Positions 39,391-50,562 of a DNA stretch of 64,000 nt are shown here, one piece after another. The notes beneath the pieces were generated by a model, which did no database searches, was not told where the DNA came from, and saw only the letters and a program-made list of their open reading frames with translations. Position numbers and translations under genes: made by a program. This DNA comes from Muricea muricata. Lineage: Eukaryota; Cnidaria; Anthozoa; Malacalcyonacea; Plexauridae. The stretch lies in NCBI GenBank assembly GCA_963855995.1, contig OY979717.1:52459140-52523139 (forward strand), read 5' to 3'. The first letter of the stretch is position 1; every line of letters starts with the position of its first letter.

Positions 39391-42300
39391 CTAGAGAAAA
39401 AAATAAAGAAAGCCATTGAGATAGGAAATCTAACCTCTATAAGACTATTTATTTTGTAGTAGACAGTAAGACACTGAAAATACATAGCAAGGTATTTTTT
39501 CATAACTTCACTAGTGAGTATATAGATCACGTAACCAATATTTTGCCTTTGTTAGGGAAGCGAACCAATTTTCATTTTTGTTAGATAAAAAAACCAACAT
39601 GTTTTTTTCTCCCCGAAAAATGAAAACACTACAACAAAGTACTATGGGTTTTGGCATTATCGATCAAAAACTATAATTTTATTACTGACTTGGGTTCAAT
39701 AATGACTTGAGTTTTTAATTAATTGTTTATGAATATATAATAAAACAAACATATGCATTACACGGCGGTTTGAGGAAAAGATGAATGGCGCTATCCAGCG
39801 AAAAGTCATCTTCTCAAACCTTCTGAACATGTTTACTATACTCTTATTAAAGTTTATTTAGCATGTTTCAGCAAAAGTCACTTTTCTCTCTTGCGGGTTC
39901 TATACTCCTGCAAAAAATCACTATCCTGTGGATAGCGCTATCCATCTTTCGTACAACCAATTCCTTCATATTTATCTTCTCAACAAAACTCAATATCGGC
40001 TCGAATTTAATGTAAGAAACAGCATAAGGTATACACTGATTTATTATATAGGCTGCCATCGAATATTGAGTATTGTGTAATCTAATTGCCTCTCTACTAG
40101 TAGGATACTAGCTCATATGCTACCAGTAGAGAAAACAAGATGGCGTCCGAAAGTTTTTCGATTGCAAAAATCTTGTTTTGAGTATTTTGCCGGCCTTTCT
40201 TGGCCATACGTACAACACATAAACTTAGATAAAGTTTTTGAAGCTAAGGTTAGTACTTGATTTAAATGTCACCTAAACAAGTATAAAATAAAGTTTTTTA
40301 CGAAATAATACTGAATAAGTCTCCCGAAAGCTGGGAAAGATTATAATTGTTTTGGATTGCTATAACAACAAAAACTGTGCCCAATTTTGAGGTCAGCAAG
40401 CGTTTGTTTCGTTTGTTTTATATTTTTTAAGAATTTGAAACTTTTGGAAAAAGTTGTTTGAAACATGCGGTATTAGCTGAAGTTGTTTACATTACACTGG
40501 GAAGTTTTTTTGGTAGCAGTTGTTGTTTACATAATAAAACAGTTATTCTTCTCACTTTCGTCGTATAATAGCGATAATACGCACCTCGTCGGCTATCAGC
40601 TCATATACGATTCGAGTTCGTAGAATAACTGTTAAATACACGTTGGCGTAAAGGATACATGAAAAATGAATCGAAATTTTACCTCTTAGAAGCAATGGCA
40701 CATTCATTGTTGCTGTCATGGTAAAACTCAGACATTCGGTATTGGGACCGTTGCATTCCCCATGAATGTTCGTATATCCACCATGATCACTGACGACGAT
40801 TATCAGAGTCTCATCCAACATCCTTTCGCCTGAAAAACACACAAGATAAAATCAATATTTATGATAATTACTGCCCAAACAAATATGGCCTCCATATGCA
40901 AAATATTTTTGTTACGATTTTTTATAATGGTGCATAAGTCAATCTTGCGCGATAGTTTTTTCTTGGCTGAATACCAACCTCATTTTTTAAATAATCGGTC
41001 TTTAATTGGCCTTTTGAAGCAAAAGTCATCATTGTTTGTGACTTGTTCTTTAGAAAACCAATTTCAATATATTTTACTCCCTTCCATTCTGTTGTAACCA
41101 ATCACTTCCAAAGCTTGTTACTATATGTTGGTGACCACCCCTTTGAGGTTGCATGGCAAATAATATTACATGCAATATTTAAATATTTTTTTGAAATCGG
41201 ACTTCTAAAACACTCCCTTTCGAACGGTCAGTTTATCTATGATTAAAATTCTATAAAACCTTATTGGGTGAAGGGCGCCGTTTCATAGGCTTTGTTAATG
41301 AATTACAAAGCAAATGGTTCACGAAATTGTGCTCACTGAACGTGGGCAACACATGACATGAGAAAAGATAATACCTTTTGATGTTTTCGTTTCGTTTAAT
41401 GTTTTTATGATTCCCTGAATATATCCATCAATCACTTCCAATTCATCATAATATTCCTTACACCCCCAACAATGCTCATGCCCAGCTTTATCAACTCGAG
41501 CTGAAACGAAATGGAATATAGCTCCTTGTTAAATAACTTTCAAAGACGTCCTTTCGCAGCTTTTAACAACTAGAGAGCGGCATCTGGTCCCTTTTAACAA
41601 GGAAGTACATATACTCAAGACGTATATTGGCGATGTCAAATAACTGAAGTATGCCTGTCAATCTATTCAAGTCGTTTCTGAGCAGTGTCCTTCCGTAGTC
41701 TTGGAATGTAAATAAATTCATTCAATTTTCGTCAGAAAAATTGCCAATAAATAACAAGTGGTAGCTATACCTATAATTTGTTTGAAAGGTCATTCTATGA
41801 TTTCGCGTATTGTCGTGGGAAAGTACAAGCCTGTATTAGCTTTACAAAATCCACGATTAGGGAAAATATGACGGCATGTACATTTTGCAACAATGCATTG
41901 CCAATATCCAGTGAAAGTTACTGAATATTAAAAGATGGCACAAAGTCACTTAAGACATTGAAGACATACATTCGCTTTTTTAAAGATAAAGAAGAGAAGG
42001 CAAAAATGTGCATCCGTCATTTTCACGTAGATTGAATGACTTGTTATGGCTATAAGGTTTTTACGGTAAAGATACATGTTAGCCATAAGTATGTTTAGTC
42101 TCAGGACTCCCTCTCTCTTCTGGGATTCTTTGAAACTGAATCGCAGGGCCTTAATTTTTAAGAGATTAGCTTGAGTTTTGCATCAACCTCCCCCCCCCCC
42201 CTTTCTCCTGTTAAATATAATAATATATGTAAGCATTAAGCAATGCGGTAGAAAATATACAAGCATGTTTTATGTACCAAGGACATTTTACGGTGGGACA

Positions 42301-45300
42301 CACCTCCCTCCTGTTCTTTGTTCCAAAAATTTGGTAAATGAAAGCGTGATTGGCATGTAAAATATGCTTATATATGCTTAAGCAGCTTTAAGTTTTTTAT
42401 TAATATACATTGCTTGGGTACTTACGGTGTAGAATGAATAAAATATTCTGAAATTCAAATGTTTCAAACCCAGGGGTGTGCGTATTTTCGAACACATTAA
42501 AAATGACTTTCGCACAACATTTGAATTCTTGAAAGTAATTTTAATTTGGTAGGTAGAAAATATATTAAGTGTTTTATTGCTGTTCAAAATTTCAAGAAAT
42601 TTGATTGAGTTTAAGTTTAACCCACTATTCAACACGTCATGCGAACGTATATTTTTCTAAAGGAATGTTCCAATTTTAATTTGGGAGTTGTATGCAAATA
42701 TTTTTTTGATACACCCTGTATATTTAACAGGGGTTGATGCCAATCTACAAAAAGCCCTAAAAACCAGCTATGTCCCGGGTGGTATGGTCTCATATGGATG
42801 CGCCAGTTTCATCATGCACAAACGCATTTGTTTGATCATATTTAATTAGACTCTTAAGTTCGTTGACAGGAGGTGATTTGTGAATACACAATTGTACACA
42901 GTTTCATAGAGATTATGTTTGATTAATGGTTATGCGCGGTAAGCGTATTTTGAAGTACATTAAAAATAGTGATTTGATTCAAGGACTCGTGACTCATGGA
43001 TCATTTGACTTATGAAATGCTAAAAATCTATTGAAATGTTCTAATTTTGAGAGCTACGAACATATTTGATAATTAAAGAACTGGATAGCAGTATTTTACT
43101 AAAATTCACGCACAGCTGCAGCCGGAAATACTGTTTTGGACTTCCACTGGGATGCTACTTACAAAAGTGAAGAAACATAAAATTAGGTTGCTTTTCCTTG
43201 ATGATCCTGACAGTATCGTTATATACAGCCTCGTCAGAGTGTTTGATACAACCAAAACTAAAAGCACACTTCAACCAATCTGCAGTGCCGTTGAAATAAG
43301 GCAGCTGTGCTCCACGGAACGAGTAGTCAACTGTCTCATTAGTTGTGAAATGATGAAACCAATCCCACGTATAGCCGGTGTAGACCTAGAAAAGGAAACA
43401 TCGGTATTTCACTGTACACATGTTAATTAAAGTGCCTATAAAATGCAATTTGTCTAACATTATGTCCATTGCATTGCAAATTGATCAGTTAAAATGACAA
43501 CTTAATTTCTTTGGTAGAATTTTTTTAACTAGCCCCCTTTCTGGTCAAGAAATTTAACTTTATTGGATATGGAGATAGCACAACCACAAAGGTCTGACTG
43601 TATAAGAAGTATCTATGAGATTGCTTATTTCGTAACATACAGGAATTTAAAATAACTAAAACTAGACATGCATGTTTGTCTGCTATGATTAACATCCAGG
43701 CCAGGAAATGTGTGTTTAAGGTAATAATATATTAACTAGTACTTTAAATAAATACATATAATAGCTACTTTTTAAATAAATGAAGCTTTTTGAAAAGTTG
43801 TAATTACGCAAAATGACGTCGGTGGTTGTGTTATTTTCGTATCAAATGAGATTGAATATCTCGACAAGTGAGACATGCAGTTACAAAAGTTCCTTCAAAG
43901 AAGTTATAGCGTAATTTTAACTGATCTTTCCAATGCAATCGATAAATCGTAGGAGAAAGTTTCGTTTCATAAACTCTTTAAAGGATAACGACGTTAGAAA
44001 TTTAGTTTAATCTATTTCATGATTTAAAAACGTAAACGTTTAAAATTGAGCTCATTCACTTTGATGTCAATGACATCACAAGTGAGGTAAGGCTTAACAA
44101 TAGACACGTCCCGAATTTATTCTGTGGGCATAAAAAGCACTTCTTTTCAATAGGCTTCATACCCCACCTCGATTTAAAGCTATTGTTTCGTGTGCACTCA
44201 AGTAAATTCGGGAAGTGTCTATTGCTCCTAATAAAGTAAATAAATAAAATTGACGTTGATTACAGGCTGTCTAATGTTGTGTGACCCCACTTGTGACGTA
44301 ACATATATGTTCTTGATAATCCAAGATGGTGGACAACTACAATTTCTCGGAAATGCTCAAAGATCGATTTTGTGTTGACAATGGCCAGGTTGGTGTGTGC
44401 AACCCAGCCATAACACATTACGATGCATTTAAAGTGGACTGATCCAAAGTTTGTTTCTTACTTTTAAATGTTTCTGTTTGTGTATGACATCAAAGATATT
44501 CTCACGCACTCCTTCCCCGGATATTGGTGCAAAATGACTTCGTTGTGTGATGTTTTTTGGTCGAGCATATTTCGGTGTCCAATAATTTGCTTGAATCCCG
44601 GCTTCAGCTGGAGTCATACCAGTTATCAGTGTTCCCCAATTTGAAGCACTCACCTGTAGAGTATTGCGAACAGATAAGACATTAGATCTTTTTTGTCATG
44701 TCATGTAAAAATTTCGAATTTTTTATATTTAAAAAGTAAATTTCTCGATAGATTTAAAATAAATTTTTGAAGTATTGAGTAATGGTAGTTCCATGGCAGT
44801 CTCACCCTGGTTGTGTTTTCGGTGGGTGAGAGTGTGGATATGTGTGCGGTTGTAGGAGTAGTAGGGGTGTTATTAATAAAATCGGCATGTCATAAAAGGA
44901 CAACCAGAGACTTATTTCGTATCGCACTACCTCACTAGCCACAATTTGATGTTTTCGTCCGAGTTCTTTTTCCGTGATGGCCACCATTAAGGTCTATATG
45001 CTATTAGAAATGGCCACTAAAACACTAGCTAGCCTGTTCTCGTGCCATTTGCAGAAAAGGATAAAATGTTCGCTTGACCCAGCTAGCTTTTGACAATCAG
45101 TTCGCTATTCCATGATTTGGATAGAAATATCCCGAAAACTGAATACCCATGTATCTACGCGATGTTGTGTTTGATATTTCATTATAATTACTCACTGTTG
45201 GTGTTTCGCATCTTGCTTTAGTTGTAAAACTACCTTCTTCAAAGAATGAACGAAATCCGGGGTATTTTGACGTGACGTTTTCCAAATGAACCCCACCCAG

Positions 45301-48300
45301 ACCATCAATACCTAAAACAATTACGAGAGGGGGAGATAACGTAAAAATAGAGAGACTTTTTCCTTACACACTTTACAATAGTATCATTTACTTCGTTGAT
45401 TCTCGAACTGCTTGAATTGAAAGGTATTGCGTAGCTTGAATGTTGTACTCAACCATGGTTGTTTTAAGCATTGTTCGTTCTTTAAAATAAAAATCACTCC
45501 ATGCTGTATTCAACCATGGTTGTTTTAAGGTTAAACAGCCATGCTCACAAGGTCCCCTTAATGTCTCTGGGCGACCGTGTTATCAAATATTGCAATAAAA
45601 GTTTTAAGGAAGAGTATGAAATAGTCACCAGACGTTTTTTTTAAATGCCAAGTGTGACATTGGTGTATGAACATTGGAGCAAATTGTCCTCGACGGTGTT
45701 GTTATGCATTTAGTATTCTACTCAAGCAAAATCGATATATAAAAAATCTTTGTATGTCCCAGAACAAATCAAACTTATTATCTCATACCTAGCGTATTAG
45801 CCGCTTTCCTATTGGCTAAGAGGAGGTGCGTCCAAAGTCGAGCCCACCTGCTGACGTGACATATATGTGGAAGTGAAAACATGGCGACCGAAATTTGTTC
45901 TTCGCGGTCGGGTTTACAGTGTATTTGGTTTATATAATAAATTTTGGCAATGTTTTGGTACAAAGGCATGCATTTTCTCGTCAAGAATAAGGTAATATTG
46001 TACAGCATTTTTCAGCTTGCATGTAGTTTGATTCTATAGTATGTTGGCCTCTAAAATGTTTGTTATCGAAACGCGAAATTATATACTGTATAAAGTAAAA
46101 TCCTCGGTACATTTAAACCGAAGTGGCATGAGATAAAAACGAAACACACTTGCAGGTTCTGTGAGTCCGGGATTGGACGCACCTCGGGTGGTTGGAAGTT
46201 TCCCGAACTCACCTCGCTCCGCTCGGTAAGTTCGGGTTCTTCCAGCCACCCTGGGTGCGTCCAATCCAAGACTCACCTCCCTACAAGTGTGTTTCGTATA
46301 GGGTCTCTTTGTAGCCAGTGAGCACAAGCTCTACAGAGGACAGAGGGGTGGTGCTTAGTGAGGGGTGTATTTTTCCAAAATTAATAAACATTATATTGCA
46401 AGCAGTAACTGGCAAATATTTGCTTATTGCTAAGCCCCCTCTCCCACACAAATCCTCTGTGTGTGTGACTGATAATCTGGAGAAACAGGCGTGATTTTGC
46501 CGTTAGGATATTTGCAAAACACTCGCGTGGCCATCACAAATTTCACATATCTAATGACGCAGCGGATTTAGTAATGGGAAACATGACGGTACTACATTTT
46601 TAACGTTGTTTGTTTACTGGGAAGCATGAAAGTTTGTTTCCGCAAAATGTTTCCCGTTGTGGGCAAACAGGGAAACATTCATAGGAAACAAAATTTGTTT
46701 CCGCAGAGATATTTTGCATAATTTGGCTGGGAATTAAGAAAACATTTCACATGTTCTTCTGCACCCGATGCGTTAAATTTAATATTAGTCAACGAACGCT
46801 TAGATCTTCATATTCAAAGCACACTAAATTATTCAACGCTTATTTACCTCCGCGTTGTTTTACCTTAAATATTTAATGAAATAGAAAATTTGTTTGCAAG
46901 CAACATAGATGTACGTTGTATTCAATCTAAGTTGGAAGGAAAATACTGACTGCATGTGATGCTGCCTGTAGCTTAGTTCAATCGTCTGCGACATGCCAGA
47001 AGCTGTTCATGTCAACATGTGCATTAACTGCACATAGGATACCGATATTTAAGGCCTTTTCAAATCTAGCAACTATTTTGGTTCATCAACTGAAGTTGTC
47101 ACATCATCCTTAAATGTTCTGGTTTGAACACGATCTTAAGTGCCTTTGTCTAAATTTTTACCTAACCTTGCATGTCCCACATTGTTGCCCAATGTTCAGC
47201 ATAACAAGTATCAGATCAATATCTTGTGTTGATGCCCTTCGATCCTAATTTGAAAGTCAATATCAGACGCATATCACATTCATGCAAAAGAAATTGAAAA
47301 TCCATAAGTATGGAAATTGTATATTGGCATGAATCCTTACACCATATATTGTGTATATTTACGCTAGATTTTTTGCAGTGTTATTGGAAGTAGAGTAGAT
47401 TTTGATTTTCCATAATAATTGCTTATTTCCATCACGGAATGCCGTAGCAAATCTATGAATTCTGGCAAAATCCATATCATTGAATTCGTTCATTTATAGC
47501 ATAGAGGAAATTTCGATAGGCTTAGTAAAGATTTTCAGTTTTTTGACAGTGACATACTGTATAGGAGTTTGTGCGTGTGGGTAGGAGTCGTGCTAAAGTA
47601 TGAAAAGGTACGTAAATAAGTTTCCAAAATATAAAAGGAGCGAATTGCATTCAATTAATTATAAAGTATTGAAATCAGTCAAGACCTAGCAAGTTGAACA
47701 AAACTCGACATTAACATTTAGTCTAAGATATGCCCTTTGCACGCCTATAACCTTATAATGTACAGCATTTAAATTTTTTCGCAGTTTTTTTATTACATAC
47801 TGTTAAAGAATGCTTGCGTACGTTAAATCACAGTGTGATAACAACTTTGCACATGTCACTATTTACTCCAGCATGTTGGAAGTTAAAGTTACAGCGTTGT
47901 ATATCTATTGCAACGAAGGTCAGATGACTGTGTTGCTCATTGAATAGCGGGTTTTTTCCAATCTTATAAAAATGCTCAAAACCTCTAATTAATTAAGAGT
48001 ATATCTGGCAGAAGTCGAAGATATGGAACCAATCAAAGGGTTATTGAGGAAACGCTATCGGCTGGATAGTGTTACCTGACCTTGGTGAACCAGCCCTAGA
48101 AGACGCAAATCGCATTTAAAACGATCTCAGCAAACAATGCAAATTGAACCGGGCCTCATAAATGCGTGAAATTATTATTCATATTGAAATAACAACATAA
48201 GAACAACATAATTTCGCTACGTTCGGTTAAAACTATTTTGTCTTATAGTAAAATATGAAGAAAATATGAGGTATCATTACATCCAATTATCATCCCTGCA

Positions 48301-50507
48301 TGTTGGCTGAAGTGAAGGCAAAATGTACAAAAGTTAAATACAGCATGACATATGTTAACACAGAGAAAATTTGTCAAACAAAGGCAGGACGATTGTACAG
48401 GCTTTTTGTCTCCAGTGATGATACACACAATTACACCAGTGTGACAGTAACTAAATTGAAAGGCGTGATTTATGAATGACCGTTTTAACCTTAGGTTTAA
48501 AAGGTTTTTCGGGACAAATTTATCAGTTAACAGTCTATGGAATACTTACAATAGGGGGCTTTTTCAAGAAGTACATCGGTTAGGAAAAACGTGTACACAA
48601 GTCAGAATAATGGCATACGTCCTCTAGCCAGACAGTGGAGCCAAAGCTAATTACGAATCGGAAATTTTGATCGGATGAAACACAGTGTGTTTTTATTAAG
48701 TTTTATTGAAAACGTGCGTTTATACTCTGCATGTGAGCTCGGTATAATTAATTAAATGATTAGATATCTTTGCATGTTTTCTTTTGGATATTTACATTGA
48801 CACAAGCTGTGAACAGTGAGATATGTTTTAGAAAGAGACAACTCGATAGACGTGTATTTACCTCCAGCAGAAGATAGTTTAGATAAAGAAATGATAGCAT
48901 TCATTCGTGATATTGGGCACAATGGCATGCTTTGTGTTCGTGATTACTGATATTGATCATGTAATTTCGGCAAATAACCTATTTCATTCCTGCTATAGCC
49001 AAAATTGATACACGGCTAGCTGTAAGCACGACAAACTCTGAAATTTCCTAAGTTTAACTCGCACTGTGTGAAATTAAATTGTTTAATTTTGCCTTGTTAG
49101 ATTTGTTAACAAAAATGTCTTTCGCGTGATTTACAAAAAAAACGATAAATATCTATGATCTCACCATGCATTATCAGCGTTATTTTCGTCTCAAATAAAA
49201 ATTATATTTACGATGTTGCTAAGATGTATGCATGTATTACATGATTACACATAGCACACTCATGTCACAAACATGCGCAAGTACTCAGCTGACAAACACA
49301 GCAAAATGTTCACTGCCACTTAACCATATATGCAAAGTTTGCATATATGGTTAAGTGGCAGTGAACATTTTGCTGTGTTTGTCAGCTGAGTACTTGCGCA
49401 TGTTTTTGACATGAGTGTATTGCAAACGTGAAAATCAAATTTAAGTATTTTTGTACATTAACGCGTGCAAGCATGAATGACCTGCTGCCTTCGTTTGTAC
49501 ACCTGAGTCATCTGGTGACATTTGACCATTTGACGAAGAATAAAGAATATAAAACCATATTCACTAAATTAATATGTAACATACTGGCAATATTAGGATT
49601 TTTTGCGGTATTTAAAACATGGCATATAAAACTTTGTGACGAACCGTCTTCTCTCGAGCAAAGGTCCTTCGTCAGAAATTTAGTCATGGGAGTGGAAGGC
49701 CTTCGCGCGAAATGTCGAATTCTGTTTAGATCGTTTGAGGTAGTTAACGATCCTATAATTTCGCGTGCTCTTATTTTACATTTGCACTTAATATATACTG
49801 TACTCAACACTAGATGACATTAATCTGTTTTTAAACTGCTAACTACTTTACTGACATGGCCATTTGGCATGCAGTTTGAGCACTAAAAGATGGCTCGATA
49901 ATTTATAGTCTATGCTACAATAGAACTCTGTACAGACATACACTACTAAAGGGTCAAATGAGTCAACTTCATAGACATAACATCTGATCTGCAAAAATAG
50001 TTCACACTACATTGGTCCTTTTTCTATACAATGAAAGTAAAATTTGATCCTGCAGACTTGATTACAATGCCATGATTTTCCGCCTGTAATATGTTTACCC
50101 AAGGCTACAGCGGAATGTTAGTAGCAGGAGTGAAGTAGCAACTTTAGTTACATACTTACTTAGAGAACTATCCTATGTCAAAAATTTAGAAAAATTGAGA
50201 AAGGCGTGCTTTATAAATCATCATTTAGATCCCCTGGTATACAAACATTTTTGAAAACAGTTTTGGAACAAACAGTTTTTTGGGATAAACGTCGTATCAT
50301 TCAAATATATATACATGTCAAATGATAGATACAAAGTCGAACGACAAACAGAAGATTAACTGAGATATCCTTACCGAAAATTAAAACATTCTTTGCTGAA
50401 CCATATCCTTCAATCTTTCTTCCCGTATTGTATGGAATAGCATGCGTTTTCACGATATTGCTGGTAATTAAGCAGACTAAATGAAATATCAGTTTCCGCG
50501 CTGCCAT
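39146..50507 (-). CDS. alkaline-phosphatase-superfamily (NPP-like) ectoenzyme gene, seven exons
   Basis: The exons in transcript order are 50507-50375, 45311-45196, 44653-44462, 43385-43163, 41500-41375, 40829-40683 and 39390-39146. They total 1182 bases, giving 393 residues. All introns are GT-AG and all phases agree. Seen: an N-terminal signal peptide; a metal-binding G-I-D47-G; a nucleophile segment P-T-V-S85-A-S-N-W-G-T-L-I-T-G, which aligns without gaps to the P-T-K-T-F-P-N-x-x-T-L-V-T-G site of nucleotide pyrophosphatase/phosphodiesterases with Ser for Thr; D225-K-A-G-H229; S-D278-H279-G-G and H286; several N-glycosylation sequons; and a hydrophobic C-terminus suggesting a GPI anchor. 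It probably hydrolyses a phosphate or sulphate ester outside the cell with two metal ions; the substrate is unknown. A sulfatase is less likely, since C-x-P-S-R is absent. Confidence 0.85.
40538..40633. repeat. fold-back element, family copy 2 (with 2781-2870)
   Basis: AACAGTTATTCT and AGAATAACTGTT form the ends; the inner right arm GTCGGCTATCAGCTCATATA is identical to the first copy. It sits in intron 6 of the AlkP-family gene. Confidence 0.55.
40683..40829 (-). CDS. AlkP-family gene exon 6
   Basis: The acceptor is TTCAG|GCGAAAGG and the donor AGAG|GTAAAA. It encodes residues 264-313 with the metal-binding S-D-H-G-G and I-H-G motifs and M-N-V-P-L-L-L-R-G. Confidence 0.88.
41375..41500 (-). 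CDS. AlkP-family gene exon 5
   Basis: The acceptor is TTTCAG|CTCGAG and the donor AAAAG|GTATTA. It encodes the D-K-A-G-H-E-H metal-binding motif and the helix E-Y-Y-D-E-L-E-V-I-D-G-Y-I. Confidence 0.87.
43163..43385 (-). CDS. AlkP-family gene exon 4
   Basis: The acceptor is TTCTAG|GTCTACAC and the donor CTTTT|GTAAGT. It encodes residues 148-221 with W-D-W-F-H-H-F, two cysteines and three sequons (N-E-T, N-G-T, N-D-T). Confidence 0.85.
44097..44228. repeat. short inverted-repeat element in AlkP intron 3
   Basis: CAATAGACACGTCCCGAATT on the left pairs with AATTCGGGAAGTGTCTATTG on the right, about 130 bp overall and non-coding. Confidence 0.5.
44462..44653 (-). CDS. AlkP-family gene exon 3
   Basis: The acceptor is TACAG|GTGAGTGC and the donor TTAAAA|GTAAGA. 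It encodes residues 84-147, starting with the nucleophile segment V-S-A-S-N-W. Confidence 0.88.
45196..45311 (-). CDS. AlkP-family gene exon 2
   Basis: The acceptor is TTTTAG|GTATTG and the donor CCAACA|GTGAGT. It encodes residues 45-83, beginning with the metal-binding I-D-G-L-G-G. Confidence 0.88.
46138..46299. mobile_element. fold-back element
   Basis: ACGAAACACACTTGCAGG and its partner form the ends; GATTGGACGCACC and GGTGCGTCCAATCC plus TTCCCGAACTCA and TAAGTTCGGG extend the pairing inwards to a CCTCGCTCCGCTCGG centre. About 160 bp. Confidence 0.65.
49257..49417. repeat. near-perfect 160-bp palindrome
   Basis: ACACTCATGTCA through CCATATATGCAAA (left, 49257-49336) is repeated as its reverse complement on the right with almost no spacer and only a few differences in 80 bases. 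Such arms with no loop would extrude as a cruciform. It may be a fold-back transposon or an inverted duplication. Confidence 0.8.
50375..50507 (-). CDS. AlkP-family gene exon 1
   Basis: ATG at 50507-50505, donor TTTCG|GTAAGG. It encodes 44 residues: a signal peptide (hydrophobic L-I-F-H-L-V-C-L-I) then K-N-V-L-I-F leading into the metal-binding strand, which continues exactly in exon 2. Confidence 0.87.
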
Positions 50508-50554
50508 GTTTCGTTGACTGAGGAAAATGAGGTATGATTACTGGATTACTGCGT

Positions 50555-50562
50555 CTTATATA
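50555..50562 (-). promoter_or_regulatory. candidate TATA box of the AlkP-family gene
   Basis: TATATAAG on the minus strand, 48 bases before the ATG, a spacing that leaves a short 5' leader. Confidence 0.4.

Larger units (their letters stand above)
45312..50374 (-). other. AlkP-family gene intron 1
   Basis: A 5.1-kb GT-AG intron. It contains the fold-back at 46138-46299, the palindrome at 49257-49417, and two short CAACCATGGTTGTTTTAAG repeats near 45451 and 45514. The rest (45600-46130, 46300-49250, 49420-50370) shows no recognisable gene; an open frame at 49428-49817 is unassigned. Confidence 0.75.

Noticed and set aside
49428..49817. 129-codon plus-strand frame in AlkP intron 1
   Set aside because: Unrecognised; overlapped by a nearly equal antisense frame and lies in an intron.
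39146..50507. Classical sulfatase identity for the minus-strand enzyme
   Set aside because: The C/S-x-P-S-R motif needed for formylglycine is absent; the active-site segment fits NPP-type enzymes better.
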